From Erythrobacter dokdonensis DSW-74 (lineage in GTDB: Bacteria > Pseudomonadota > Alphaproteobacteria > Sphingomonadales > Sphingomonadaceae): a stretch of DNA of 64,000 bases. The stretch covers positions 310,001-374,000 of the forward strand of contig NZ_LZYB01000002.1 of assembly GCF_001677335.1 (NCBI RefSeq), in the 5' to 3' direction. The notes under the pieces were generated by a model, which worked only from the letters and a program-made list of their open reading frames with translations, did no database searches and was not told the DNA's origin. Numbering within the stretch: the first letter of the stretch is position 1; each line of letters starts with the position of its first letter. Shown one piece after another: positions 19,736 to 28,000 of this stretch. The position numbers and the translations under genes are program-made.

Positions 19736-20071
19736 ATGAGCGACGAGAAACCCGCCCGAGAACCCATCGTCGAGGATGCGCGAATTGACGCGCTCGAAGC
19801 GCGGCTCAAGGCTGCACGCGAGCGCGAAGAGCAGCGCAACCGGCCGAAGGTGCAGGGGACCGATGCGAATTACCGCAGCGGCAACCGCGCTCTGGCCAAC
19901 CTGCTCGGTGGGATCATCGGTGGTCTGGTCATCGGCTTTGCGGTGGATTCGCTGGCCGGTATCGCGCCATGGGGCCTGTTGGGCGGACTGTTCCTCGGAA
20001 CCGCTTCGGCCTTCAGAAGCATTATCCTTGCGGCGAATACGCGCCCCGAGGAGCCGTCTGACGGGGAGTAG
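19736..20071 (+). CDS. atpI: ATP synthase accessory protein AtpI
   Basis: 111 residues. An acidic, charged N-terminal coiled region (EARLKAAREREEQRN) leads into two membrane helices (about 56-73 GGIIGGLVIGFAVDSLAG and 79-95 LLGGLFLGTASAF). This is the AtpI layout; AtpI helps c-ring assembly and cation handling in F0. ATG 19736 is used; an ATG five bases earlier is followed at once by a stop. First gene of the F0 operon. Confidence 0.88.
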   Translation: MSDEKPAREPIVEDARIDALEARLKAAREREEQRNRPKVQGTDANYRSGNRALANLLGGIIGGLVIGFAVDSLAGIAPWGLLGGLFLGTASAFRSIILAANTRPEEPSDGE

Positions 20072-20119
20072 CGGGCGTTCAGCCCCTGTTTGCCCCCCTC
20101 TTGGACTGCTTTAGGGGCG

Positions 20120-20135
20120 TGTTTCATGTGAAACA
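20120..20135. promoter_or_regulatory. parS-like ParB-binding site between atpI and atpB
   Basis: TGTTTCATGTGAAACA matches the near-universal chromosomal parS 16-mer TGTTTCACGTGAAACA at 15 of 16 positions; the only change is C to T at position 8. It lies in the 82-base atpI-atpB gap, 18 bases before the atpB GTG. In a high-GC genome such an AT-rich near-palindrome is unlikely by chance. No parA or parB is in the window, so binding is inference. Confidence 0.6.
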
Positions 20136-20153
20136 TTTGAGGGCCGACAGATC

Positions 20154-20945
20154 GTGGCAGCCGAAGAAGGCAAGGTCGATCCGATGAAGCAGTTCACCAT
20201 CGAACCCCTCATGGGGTCCGATTGGCAGCTGGCTGACGGATACAACATCGCGTTCACCAATTCCGCGCTGTGGATGGCGATCACCGCCGTCCTCGTCTGG
20301 GTGTTCGTCGCCGGCGGGATGAAGCGCGAGCTGGTGCCGGGGCGCTGGCAGATGGCGGTCGAGACGATGACCGGCTTCATCGACGACCTGCTCGAAGCCA
20401 ATGTCGGCAAGGCCGGGCGCAAGTATGTGCCCTATATCTTTACGCTTTTCATGTTCATCCTGTTCGGCAACCTGCTTGGCCTGGTGCCGGTGGGTCTTGT
20501 TCCCGGGGTGCACGCATTCACCTTCACCAGCCATTTCACGGTGACCGGGGTTCTGGCGATCCTGAGCTTTTCGATCGTCCTGATCGTCGGCTTTGCCAAG
20601 CACGGCCTGCACTTCTTCTCGCTGTTCTGGCCCTCGGGAACGCCGGTGTTCCTGGCGCTGCCGATCAGCCTGATCGAATTCGTGTCCTTCATGGTTCGCC
20701 CGTTCAGCCTCGCTCTGCGACTGTTCGTGGCGATGATGGCGGGCCACGTGCTGCTCAAGGTGCTGGCGAGCTTCGTCATCGCCGGCGGCGGGGCAGGGCT
20801 TGGCCTTGGCGCGCTGGTCGGCCTGCCGAGTTTTATCCTGATGGTCGCGATCAGCGCGCTCGAAATCCTCGTTGCGGGCATTCAGGCCTATGTCTTCGCG
20901 CTGCTGACCTCGCTCTATATCAACGATGCGGAAAACCTTCACTGA
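20154..20945 (+). CDS. atpB: F0F1 ATP synthase subunit a
   Basis: Proton-channel half of F0. 263 residues with five to six membrane helices. The essential Arg lies in PFSLALRLFVAMMAGH, and the C-terminal helix ALEILVAGIQAYVFALL carries the conserved Gln. GTG 20154 gives MAAEEGKVDPMKQF; the in-frame ATG at 20184 (MKQFTIEPL) is an alternative that would also fit. It follows the parS-like site by 18 bases. Confidence 0.95.
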   Translation: MAAEEGKVDPMKQFTIEPLMGSDWQLADGYNIAFTNSALWMAITAVLVWVFVAGGMKRELVPGRWQMAVETMTGFIDDLLEANVGKAGRKYVPYIFTLFMFILFGNLLGLVPVGLVPGVHAFTFTSHFTVTGVLAILSFSIVLIVGFAKHGLHFFSLFWPSGTPVFLALPISLIEFVSFMVRPFSLALRLFVAMMAGHVLLKVLASFVIAGGGAGLGLGALVGLPSFILMVAISALEILVAGIQAYVFALLTSLYINDAENLH

Positions 20946-21007
20946 GAGCTAAGCGGCTCTCTTCACTACCCTCGACAACAATCAGAATTCAAACGGAGTT
21001 TAATACC

Positions 21008-21232
21008 ATGGACGCTCAAGCTGCTGCTCTTCTCGGTGCCGGTCTCGCGGCGATCGGCGCTGGCCTCGCCGCGCTCGGCGTGGGCAATGTCTTCGCCTCG
21101 TTCCTCGAAGGCGCCCTGCGCAATCCGGGTGCCGCCGATGGCCAGCAGGGCCGTCTGTTCATCGGCTTCGCGGCCGCCGAACTTCTCGGCCTGCTCGCCT
21201 TCGTTATCGCCGTCCTGCTGATCTTCAGCTAA
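21008..21232 (+). CDS. atpE: F0F1 ATP synthase subunit c
   Basis: Ring-forming proteolipid of 74 residues, two Gly/Ala-rich helices joined by the polar loop R38-N39-P40. The proton-carrying carboxylate is Glu58 (GFAAAELLG), as usual in this family. ATG 21008 is preceded by GGAG. Too short for many gene finders, but the sequence is unmistakable. Confidence 0.95.
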   Translation: MDAQAAALLGAGLAAIGAGLAALGVGNVFASFLEGALRNPGAADGQQGRLFIGFAAAELLGLLAFVIAVLLIFS

Positions 21233-21306
21233 GACAAGGTGCATGGAATGGCCGGTGATGCGGGGTTACCCTCGCGTCCCCGGCATTCCGTACCAAAGGC
21301 GCAAGC

Positions 21307-21801
21307 ATGCCCCAGATCGACCAAATCGCTGATACCCTCTCGAGCCAGGTGTTCTGGCTGCTGGTGTTCTTTGGCCTGACCTTCCTCGTGGTGGGGCTGG
21401 GCATGGTGCCGAAGATCATGGGCACGGTCGACCTGCGCGACCAGCAGATCGCCGGTGACCTCGCCGCAGCCCAGGCCGCGCGCGATGCGGCCAACAGCGA
21501 GGAAGAGGCCTGGCGCAAGCGCGAGAATGAAAATCGTGCCGCTGCCCAGGCGCTGATCGCCGAGGCCAAGGCCAAGGCGGCCAAGGCGAACGAGGCGAAG
21601 CTCGACAAGGCGCAGGCCAAGCTCGACAAGCGTCTGGCCGAAGCCGAAGCCGCGATTGACGCCGCTCGCAGCAGCGCCATGGCGGAAATCGAAGGCGTGG
21701 CGGCGGATGCTGCGCGCGAGATCGTCGCCCGGATCGCCGGGACCGACGTCGAACCCGCCGCCGCCGAGGCTGCGGTCAAGGAGGTGATGGCCCATGGCTG
21801 A
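21307..21801 (+). CDS. atpF': F0F1 ATP synthase subunit b' (second b subunit)
   Basis: 164 residues. One N-terminal helix (about 13-33, QVFWLLVFFGLTFLVVGLG) leads into a long Ala/Lys/Glu coiled coil that forms half of the peripheral stalk. Alphaproteobacteria and photosynthetic bacteria make a b-b' heterodimer. It lies before, and overlaps by eight bases, the second b gene, the usual order. Sometimes named atpG or atpX. Confidence 0.9.
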   Translation: MPQIDQIADTLSSQVFWLLVFFGLTFLVVGLGMVPKIMGTVDLRDQQIAGDLAAAQAARDAANSEEEAWRKRENENRAAAQALIAEAKAKAAKANEAKLDKAQAKLDKRLAEAEAAIDAARSSAMAEIEGVAADAAREIVARIAGTDVEPAAAEAAVKEVMAHG

Positions 21802-22324
21802 CATTCTGACCCTGCTTGCCAGCGGTGCCGAAGGCCATGCCGAACCGGCAGTGCTGGGGCTCGATTCCTACCAGTGGGTTGCGCTGGCGATGACCGTGCT
21901 GATCGCGGTGTTTGTGTGGAAGAAGGTCCCCGGCATCATCACCGGCGGGCTGGACGCGAAGATTGCAGAGATCCGCACCCAGCTCGACGAAGCCAAGACG
22001 CTGCGGGCCGAGGCCGAGGCGCTGCGCGCCGAGTATTCCGCCAAGATCGCCAGCGCCGAGAAAGATGCCGAAGCGATGCTGGCCGGAGCGCGCGAGGAAG
22101 CCGAAGCGATCCTCGCCAAGGCCGAGGCCGACAGCGAGGTAATGGTCGCCCGCCGCCAGCGTATGGCAGAAGACAAGATCGCCGCTGCCGAGCGCGCCGC
22201 TGTGGCCGAGGTAAAGGCGAAGGCGGTAACCGCCGCCGCAGCCGCTTCGAAGGTGCTGATCGCCAAGGCGCACGACAAGAAGGCCGACAAGAAGCTCGCC
22301 GACGAGGTGATTTCCTCGCTCTGA
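21794..22324 (+). CDS. atpF: F0F1 ATP synthase subunit b
   Basis: 176 residues. The membrane helix (about 25-42, YQWVALAMTVLIAVFVW) is followed by a charged coiled coil of about 115 residues rich in AEAEALRAEY-type repeats. It pairs with b' as the peripheral stalk. The ATG overlaps the b' stop region by eight bases. A strong intrinsic terminator follows, so the F0 operon ends here; F1 genes (atpHAGDC) are not in this window. Confidence 0.92.
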   Translation: MADILTLLASGAEGHAEPAVLGLDSYQWVALAMTVLIAVFVWKKVPGIITGGLDAKIAEIRTQLDEAKTLRAEAEALRAEYSAKIASAEKDAEAMLAGAREEAEAILAKAEADSEVMVARRQRMAEDKIAAAERAAVAEVKAKAVTAAAAASKVLIAKAHDKKADKKLADEVISSL

Positions 22325-22352
22325 GCCACGCATTTTTCCGGTTACGGAGAGG

Positions 22353-22384
22353 GGGGCGGTCCAGCGAGGCCGCCCTTTTTCTTT
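22353..22384 (+). terminator. Intrinsic terminator of the F0 operon
   Basis: Stem GGGCGG (22354-22359) pairs with CCGCCC (22370-22375), extended by two inner pairs. The hairpin is followed by TTTTTCTTTT. It starts about 30 bases after the atpF stop. Confidence 0.85.
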
Positions 22385-22425
22385 TGTCCGTCGCAGTTTA
22401 TGCGTTGGCAGAACGGGAGACAATC

Positions 22426-22926
22426 ATGCGACATCCTGCCGCCCTGTGGTTGATCATGCCGGCCCTCGGCATTTCGGCATCGCTCGGTGCCAAGACCGAC
22501 GGAACGCACGCGCCCATTGCGCTGTGGGGCCAGTTCACGACCGAGAGCACATCGGCGGACGTCAAGGCGTTCAAGGCCTCGCTTGAGAAGAAGCGGGTCG
22601 AGGTGCTGCCCGGCTGCGACGCTCCGATTGGCTATCGCACCGAGAAGAAGGCGTTGGTCACCATCATCTTTGCCGCGCAGGATGGCGATGCCGATTGCCA
22701 TGCGCGCCTGCTTCGCCAGCTGCGCGAAGACAATGGCGAACCTGAAATCGGCCATACCACTTTCGGCAGTGTCATTGGTTACGGCAACGGCGGTGTGCTG
22801 GACACGACCTCGTCCGGCGTCGTCCTGATCTGGCGAGACGGCGAAAAGAAAACCAAGCTGATCAAGTCGCCGGGCAATGGCTACAATCTGATCTTCACTG
22901 TGCGCGAGGACAAGTACATCTATTGA
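22426..22926 (+). CDS. Hypothetical exported protein
   Basis: 166 residues; I do not recognise a family. The N-terminus looks like a signal peptide (about 1-22, MRHPAALWLIMPALGISASL). The mature part is soluble and mixed alpha/beta, with two Cys (LPGCDAP and DADCHAR) that may pair. ATG 22426 follows GGGAGA. It lies just beyond the F0 terminator and must have its own promoter in the short gap. Its stop is ten bases from the convergent quinone reductase stop. Confidence 0.7.
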   Translation: MRHPAALWLIMPALGISASLGAKTDGTHAPIALWGQFTTESTSADVKAFKASLEKKRVEVLPGCDAPIGYRTEKKALVTIIFAAQDGDADCHARLLRQLREDNGEPEIGHTTFGSVIGYGNGGVLDTTSSGVVLIWRDGEKKTKLIKSPGNGYNLIFTVREDKYIY

Positions 22927-22935
22927 GGCCGGTGC

Positions 22936-23916
22936 CTAGCTGCCCGGCACGAACACCACTTTGCCCACCAGCTGGCGCTGCGCCATCGCGTCGAAGCCCT
23001 CGCGCCAGCGCGACAGCGGCAGGGTGCAGTTGATCGCCGGGGTGATCCGGCCTTCCTCTGCCAGCTCCCTGATTGCGGCGTTGATCGCGGCTCCTCGTTC
23101 TGGGAAGCGGCGGGCATATTCCCCGGCGCGCAGGCCGATGATGCTGAAGCCCTTGATCAGCGGGATGTTGGTGGAAATCTCGGCGATGCGACCAGAGGTG
23201 AAGCCCACCACCACCAGCTTGCCGCCGAAGGCGACGCAGCGGGTCGATTCGTCGAACACATCGCCGCCGACGGGGTCGAAGACGATGTCGGCCAGTTTGC
23301 CTCCGGTAATTTCCGATACCCGCTCTCTGAAGCGTCCCTTGGCGAGCAGCACCGCTTGCGGAGAGGCGAGGGCGGCGATGCGCTCGGCCTTGTCGGCGCT
23401 GCCGGTGGTCGCGATCACCTTAGCGCCCAGCGCGCGGGCCAGATCGCAGGCGGCAAGGCCCACCCCGCCGCTCGCGCCGTGGACGAGCGCCCACTGGCCG
23501 GGCTGCAATCCGCCCAGTTCGACCAGGCCGGTATAGGCGGTGGAATAGGCCGCGCCCATGGCCGCCGCCTGCGCAAAGTCCATGCCGCGCGGCATCGGCG
23601 AAAGCTTGTCCGCCGCAACGCTGGCAATCTCGGCAAAGGCCCCGGTCTTGTTGCCGCCCATCACCCGGTCCCCGCGCGCAACGCCGCTTTCCGGATCCGC
23701 CTCGATCACTTCGCCGGCGAATTCCAGCCCGCTGGTGAAGGGGACTTGCGGTTTGAACTGGTATCCCCCTTGCGTCATCAGCAGATCGGGGAAGTTTAGC
23801 GAGGCTGCGCGCACCTGCACCAGCACCTCGCCCGTGCCGCGCACGGGTGCCGGGATATCGGCCAGCATCACGCCGGACAGGTCGTCCGACAGGCGCTCGA
23901 CCCTGAGAGCCTGCAT
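22936..23916 (-). CDS. NADPH:quinone oxidoreductase, zinc-less MDR family
   Basis: Medium-chain dehydrogenase/reductase of 326 residues. PFTSGLEFAGEVIE is the GroES-like domain block, and HGASGGVGLAACDLARALGAKVIATTGS is the Rossmann NADPH site (shown in part: GASGGVGLA). The catalytic-zinc ligands of alcohol dehydrogenases are absent, typical of QOR/enoyl reductases. ATG 23916 (MQALRVERL) is preferred over an upstream start 39 bases away. Its start is five bases from the gloB stop, so the two are likely co-transcribed. Confidence 0.87.
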   Translation of the reverse strand: MQALRVERLSDDLSGVMLADIPAPVRGTGEVLVQVRAASLNFPDLLMTQGGYQFKPQVPFTSGLEFAGEVIEADPESGVARGDRVMGGNKTGAFAEIASVAADKLSPMPRGMDFAQAAAMGAAYSTAYTGLVELGGLQPGQWALVHGASGGVGLAACDLARALGAKVIATTGSADKAERIAALASPQAVLLAKGRFRERVSEITGGKLADIVFDPVGGDVFDESTRCVAFGGKLVVVGFTSGRIAEISTNIPLIKGFSIIGLRAGEYARRFPERGAAINAAIRELAEEGRITPAINCTLPLSRWREGFDAMAQRQLVGKVVFVPGS

Positions 23917-23920
23917 CGTC

Positions 23921-24676
23921 CTAGAAACTGTCCTTGGCCGCCCTGAGCGCTGCAAAAGTCTCGTAAGGCGCGGCGCCGCCCCACTTCGCCATCATCGCCG
24001 GATCATCGGCACGCAGGAAGGGATTGGTGGCAAGCTCGCGTTCGAGCGTGGTCGGCACTGTCCACTCGTCCTTTGCGCGCTTGGCCGCGATCTCCTCGGC
24101 ATAGGCCTGAAGCGCCGGATTGTCGGGATCGGCATGGAGCGCGAACTTCGCGTTCGAGGCGGTGTATTCGTGCGCGCAATAGAGCAGCGTCTCCGGCGGC
24201 AGCGCCTTGATGCGGCTGAGGCTCGCCCAGAACTGCTTCGGCTCGCCCTCGAACATTCGCCCGCAGCCCAGTGCGAACACCGAATCGCCGACAAAGGCCA
24301 CGCCCGCGCTCGGCAGATGATAGGCGATATGGCCGTTGGTATGGCCCGAGACGTCGATCACCGATGCCTCGACCGGCCCCAGCATCACCGGGTCTCCGTG
24401 GGCCACGATCCGGTCGATCGGGAACTTGCCCTCGATCTCTGCAGGGCCGGTGATGGTGCAACCGGTGGCTTCCTTGATTGCCGCATTGCCGCCGGCGTGA
24501 TCGGGGTGCCAGTGGGTGTTCCAGATCTGGGTGATGCGCCAGCCCCTCAATTCGGCTTGCCGCAAATATTCCGCGCCATCGGGCGTGTCGATTGCCGCTG
24601 TCTCGTGGCTGTCGGTATCGTGGACGAGATAGCCGTAGTTGTCGCTGAGACAGGGGAACTGGTGAACATGGATCAT
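23921..24676 (-). CDS. gloB: Hydroxyacylglutathione hydrolase (glyoxalase II)
   Basis: Metallo-beta-lactamase-fold enzyme that hydrolyses S-lactoylglutathione in methylglyoxal detoxification. 251 residues from ATG 24676 (MIHVHQFPCLSDNYGYL). Metal ligands lie in THWHPDHAGG, SGHTNGHIAYH, GDSVFALGCGR and CAHEYTASN. The usual THHHxDH motif reads THWHPDH here. An in-frame ATG at 24685 adds three residues. The C-terminal substrate-binding helix region (LRADDPAMM) is present. Confidence 0.93.
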   Translation of the reverse strand: MIHVHQFPCLSDNYGYLVHDTDSHETAAIDTPDGAEYLRQAELRGWRITQIWNTHWHPDHAGGNAAIKEATGCTITGPAEIEGKFPIDRIVAHGDPVMLGPVEASVIDVSGHTNGHIAYHLPSAGVAFVGDSVFALGCGRMFEGEPKQFWASLSRIKALPPETLLYCAHEYTASNAKFALHADPDNPALQAYAEEIAAKRAKDEWTVPTTLERELATNPFLRADDPAMMAKWGGAAPYETFAALRAAKDSF

Positions 24677-24700
24677 GGCCGCCATCCTACAGGCGCAGCC

Positions 24701-24740
24701 CTCAAAGGAAAAGGCCCGCCTGCCGGAGCAAGCGGGCCTT
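24701..24740 (-). terminator. Intrinsic terminator after rpsA
   Basis: A perfect 9-bp stem (24711-24719 with 24732-24740, AAGGCCCGC/GCGGGCCTT) is followed on the minus strand by TTTTCCTTT. It lies about 45 bases beyond the rpsA stop. Confidence 0.85.
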
Positions 24741-24751
24741 TCGTCATTTCA

Positions 24752-24779
24752 AGGCGCTCGCCCAAGGGGACGAGCGCCT
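24752..24779 (-). terminator. Second hairpin just after the rpsA stop
   Basis: Perfect 9-bp stem AGGCGCTCG/CGAGCGCCT (24752-24760 with 24771-24779), five bases past the rpsA stop and just upstream of the main terminator. It lacks a good T-run, so it more likely protects the mRNA end or supports the following terminator. Confidence 0.55.
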
Positions 24780-24784
24780 GAAAA

Positions 24785-26491
24785 TCAGTCGTCCTTGCGC
24801 TTGAGCGCTTCGCCGAGGATGTCGCCCAGCGAGGCACCCGAATCCGACGAACCGAACTGCGCCACGGCTTCCTTTTCTTCGGCGATCTGACGCGCCTTGA
24901 TCGAGAAGTTGGGCTTCTTCGAACGGTCAAAGCCGATCACCATCGCGTCGACCTTGCTGCCAACCTGGAAGCGGTCGGGACGCTGTTCGTCGCGGTCGCG
25001 GCCAAGGTCGCTGCGCTTGATGAAGCCGGTCGCGCCATCTTCGCCGACCTGCACCTCGAGGCCGCCGTCGCGAACTTCGAGCACGGTGACGGTGACGGTC
25101 TGGTTCTTGCGCAGGCTCGAGCCGCTGGCAGTACCTTCAGCAGAGGGCGCACCCTTTTCGAGCTGCTTCATGCCGAGGCTGATGCGCTCCTTCTCGACAT
25201 CCACATCGAGCACGACGGCCTTGACCATCTCGCCCTTGCGGTGGAGCGCCAGCGCGTCCTCACCCGAGATGCCCCAGGCGATGTCCGACATGTGCACCAT
25301 GCCATCCACGTCGCCGTCGAGGCCGACGAACAGGCCGAATTCGGTCGCGTTCTTGACTTCGCCTTCGACCACCGAGCCGACCGGGTGCTTCTCGGAGAAT
25401 TCTTCCCACGGATTGCGCTGGGCCTGCTTCAGGCCGAGGCTGATACGACGCTTCTCGCTGTCGACTTCGAGCACCATCACTTCGACTTCCTGCGAGGTCG
25501 AAACGATCTTGCCCGGGTGGACGTTCTTCTTGGTCCAGCTCATTTCCGACACGTGAACGAGGCCCTCGATGCCCGGCTCGAGTTCGACGAAGGCGCCGTA
25601 TTCGGTGATGTTGGTGACCTGGCCCGACAGCTTCATGCCGACCGGGTACTTGGCGGCCACGCCATCCCACGGATCGCTTTCAAGCTGCTTCATGCCCAGA
25701 CTGATGCGCTGGGTATCGGCGTTGATGCGCACGATCTGGACGGTCACGGTGTCGCCGATGGCGATCACTTCGCTCGGGTGGTTGACGCGCTTGTAGCTCA
25801 TGTCGGTTACATGCAGCAGGCCGTCGATACCGCCGAGGTCGACGAAGGCGCCGTAATCGGTGATGTTCTTCACGACGCCGTCGATGATCTGGCCTTCGGC
25901 GAGATCATTGATGAGTTCGCTGCGCTGTTCGGCGCGGGTCTCTTCGAGGACGGCACGGCGCGAGACGACGATGTTGCCGCGGCGGCGATCCATCTTGAGG
26001 ATCTGGAACGGCTGCGGCACGTCCATCAGCGGGGTGACGTCGCGCACGGGGCGGATGTCGACCTGCGAGCCGGGGAGGAAGGCCACGGCGCCATCGAGGT
26101 CGACGGTGAAGCCGCCCTTGACGCGGCCGAAGATGCGGCCCTCGACGCGCTTGCCTTCGCCGAATTCGTTTTCGAGCTTGTCCCACGCGGCTTCGCGGCG
26201 GGCGCGGTCACGCGAGAGCATGGCTTCGCCATCGGCGTTCTCGACGCGGTCGACGAAGACTTCGACTTCGCCGCCGACGGTCAGGCCGTGGTCGTCCTCG
26301 CCGCGGGCGAATTCCTTGAGGGGGATGCGGCCTTCGCTCTTGAGGCCGACGTCGATCACGGCATAGCCGTTCTCGATCGCGGTGACGGTGCCCTTGACGA
26401 CGCGGCCTTCAAAGCCGTCTTCGCCGGCGCCGCCGAGCTGTTCATTGAGGAGCGCCTCGAAATCGGCGCGGGTGGGCATCTGGGTTGCCAT
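24785..26491 (-). CDS. rpsA: 30S ribosomal protein S1
   Basis: mRNA-binding protein of the small subunit, 568 residues with six S1/OB repeats. The repeats show recurring blocks: GIDGLLHVTDMSYKRV, GIEGLVHVSEMSWTKK, GDVDGMVHMSDIAWG, and QRISLGMKQLE-type ends. ATG 26491 (MATQMPTRADF). In many Proteobacteria cmk precedes rpsA; here cmk lies only 0.9 kb away on the same strand, separated by a plus-strand lipoprotein gene. Tandem hairpins follow the stop. Confidence 0.97.
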   Translation of the reverse strand: MATQMPTRADFEALLNEQLGGAGEDGFEGRVVKGTVTAIENGYAVIDVGLKSEGRIPLKEFARGEDDHGLTVGGEVEVFVDRVENADGEAMLSRDRARREAAWDKLENEFGEGKRVEGRIFGRVKGGFTVDLDGAVAFLPGSQVDIRPVRDVTPLMDVPQPFQILKMDRRRGNIVVSRRAVLEETRAEQRSELINDLAEGQIIDGVVKNITDYGAFVDLGGIDGLLHVTDMSYKRVNHPSEVIAIGDTVTVQIVRINADTQRISLGMKQLESDPWDGVAAKYPVGMKLSGQVTNITEYGAFVELEPGIEGLVHVSEMSWTKKNVHPGKIVSTSQEVEVMVLEVDSEKRRISLGLKQAQRNPWEEFSEKHPVGSVVEGEVKNATEFGLFVGLDGDVDGMVHMSDIAWGISGEDALALHRKGEMVKAVVLDVDVEKERISLGMKQLEKGAPSAEGTASGSSLRKNQTVTVTVLEVRDGGLEVQVGEDGATGFIKRSDLGRDRDEQRPDRFQVGSKVDAMVIGFDRSKKPNFSIKARQIAEEKEAVAQFGSSDSGASLGDILGEALKRKDD

Positions 26492-26794
26492 AAGGTCAGT
26501 CAGTCCTGTTTCGTTGTGCTACCGGCCACCGGTTTTTCCGGGGTCTTTCTCCGCTTCCCAGGCACCATTGCCGGGGCTGGCGGGGCAAGAGGCAGACTTC
26601 TCCGCAAGGCCCCATGCCTGTACGAAGGTTCCTTCAACCAGAGATGATTGCGAGAACGGGGCGGCGCCTATGCGAGATGCTCGCGAAATGCAAGGAAAAC
26701 CGCCCGCGGCACAAGGAGAGGGGAAAGGACGATGTTAACCAAATTCCCCTATAATCCTGCCCCAGTGCTTCAGCTTTCACGGGAATTGCCGATC
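26492..26794. other. Divergent intergenic region, rpsA and the lipoprotein gene
   Basis: 303 bases with no gene I can support. On the plus strand a TATAAT hexamer sits at 26750-26755, without a clear -35. An ATG at 26732, preceded by GGAG, opens the same frame as the downstream lipoprotein gene but lies before this -10. On the minus strand the region must hold the rpsA promoter and leader; I could not pick a convincing -35/-10 pair. Confidence 0.5.
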
Positions 26795-27355
26795 ATGCCT
26801 GTTCTTGGACGATATCCGCGCCGAACCTTGGCGTTGGTTGCAGGATGCCTGTTTCTCGGGGCATGCGGTGCGGGTGCCGATGCTGACGTCTATGCCATCC
26901 CCTTGACCGAGGCCAAGGCGAAGGTCCGCAGCACCCAGGCGTCCTACATTGCTGGCTCGCAGACCCGTTCGATGCGCTCTGCCGGGGTTGAGGCCGGAGG
27001 GCTTCGGGTGACAATGCCCAACGCCGGCACCTTCTCGTCATCCTGCTTCCTTCGCTTCGAGGCGGTGGACGAACAGAGCACCCGAATTACTCCCGATTGC
27101 GGCGATACCGGAGCAGCCACCAGCGATGCGGCGGCACGCTTCGTCGAACTCGAAATTGCCGCACTGGTCCGCCAGACGCTGACGGGCGAGCCGGTCGATG
27201 CGGAGGCGCTCGGCAAGCAGATGGCGAAGGTTGCCTTGAAGAACATGCCCAAGATGCAGCAGGAAGGCTTCGCCGCGAACGAGGAGTGGGTCCAGCAGCA
27301 GCAGGAAAAGGCGATCCAGCGAGCCAAGGATGCCGAGGACGGTTGGGGCGAGTGA
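26795..27355 (+). CDS. Hypothetical lipoprotein
   Basis: 186 residues from ATG 26795. The signal peptide MPVLGRYPRRTLALVAGCLFLGAC ends in lipobox LGAC (Cys24; quoted in part: FLGAC). The mature part is soluble with a pair of Cys (FSSSCFLRF and TPDCGDTG) and a charged helical C-terminus (QQQEKAIQRAKDAE). I do not recognise a family. The alternative ATG at 26732 would place 21 residues before the signal peptide and lies upstream of a TATAAT, so it is less likely. Convergent with cmk. Confidence 0.7.
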   Translation: MPVLGRYPRRTLALVAGCLFLGACGAGADADVYAIPLTEAKAKVRSTQASYIAGSQTRSMRSAGVEAGGLRVTMPNAGTFSSSCFLRFEAVDEQSTRITPDCGDTGAATSDAAARFVELEIAALVRQTLTGEPVDAEALGKQMAKVALKNMPKMQQEGFAANEEWVQQQQEKAIQRAKDAEDGWGE

Positions 27356-27376
27356 CGTGCAAGTGGGCTGAGCCAG

Positions 27377-28000
27377 TCAGCCCGCGCGCATCTGCTCCAC
27401 CGCCTCGATCGCCGCCTCGACCGCCGCTTCGCGCCCGAAATGGGTGGTGTCGATCACCAGTGCGTCCGTCGCGGCACGCAAGGGGGCGTCGGTGCGATTG
27501 ATGTCACGCGCGTCGCGGGCGACGATGTCACGCTCGATCTCGGCCAGCGGAATGTCGATCTCGCGACCTGTCATCTCCAGCCAGCGCCGCCGCGCGCGCT
27601 CCTGCACGCTGGCGGTGATGTAGAGCTTTACTTCTGCCTCGGGGGCGATGACGGTGCCGATATCGCGCCCGTCGAGCACCGCGCCGCCGGGCTGGGTGGC
27701 AAAGGCGCGCTGGCGTTCGTATAGTGCCTGCCGCACGGCCGGATGCACCGAAACCCTGCTGGCGAAACCACCAACCTCCTCCGACCGCAGGATATCGTCA
27801 TCAAGCAGCGTGTCGTAAAAGGTGCAGGCGGCCAGCGCGTCGGCGGGATTGTCCGGATCGCCGCCGTTCAATTGCACCTGCCGCCCGACCGCGCGGTAGA
27901 GCAGGCCGGTATCGAGATGCGGCAGGCCGAAATGCGCGGCCAGCGCCTTGGCGATGGTGCCTTTGCCCGAAGCGGTGGGGCCGTCGACGGCGATAATCAT
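27377..28000 (-). CDS. cmk: Cytidylate kinase
   Basis: Phosphorylates CMP and dCMP with ATP. 207 residues. P-loop GPTASGKGT at residues 7-15, HLDTGLLYRAVG as the CMP-binding block, and DGRDIGTVIAPEAEVKLYITAS as the core NMP-kinase motif (quoted in part: DGRDIGTVI). The ATG overlaps the aroA TGA (ATGA), giving the common aroA-cmk pair; rpsA follows after an intervening plus-strand gene. Confidence 0.95.
   Translation of the reverse strand: MIIAVDGPTASGKGTIAKALAAHFGLPHLDTGLLYRAVGRQVQLNGGDPDNPADALAACTFYDTLLDDDILRSEEVGGFASRVSVHPAVRQALYERQRAFATQPGGAVLDGRDIGTVIAPEAEVKLYITASVQERARRRWLEMTGREIDIPLAEIERDIVARDARDINRTDAPLRAATDALVIDTTHFGREAAVEAAIEAVEQMRAG

Noticed and set aside
19870-20136. Minus-strand frame beginning MFHMKH
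   Set aside because: The MFHMKH start comes from the parS-like sequence itself (as MFHVKH does in other genomes). The frame is antisense to atpI and has no domain.
24900-25800. Repeated blocks in rpsA as a possible DNA repeat
   Set aside because: They are the S1-domain repeats of the protein, not a tandem DNA repeat array.
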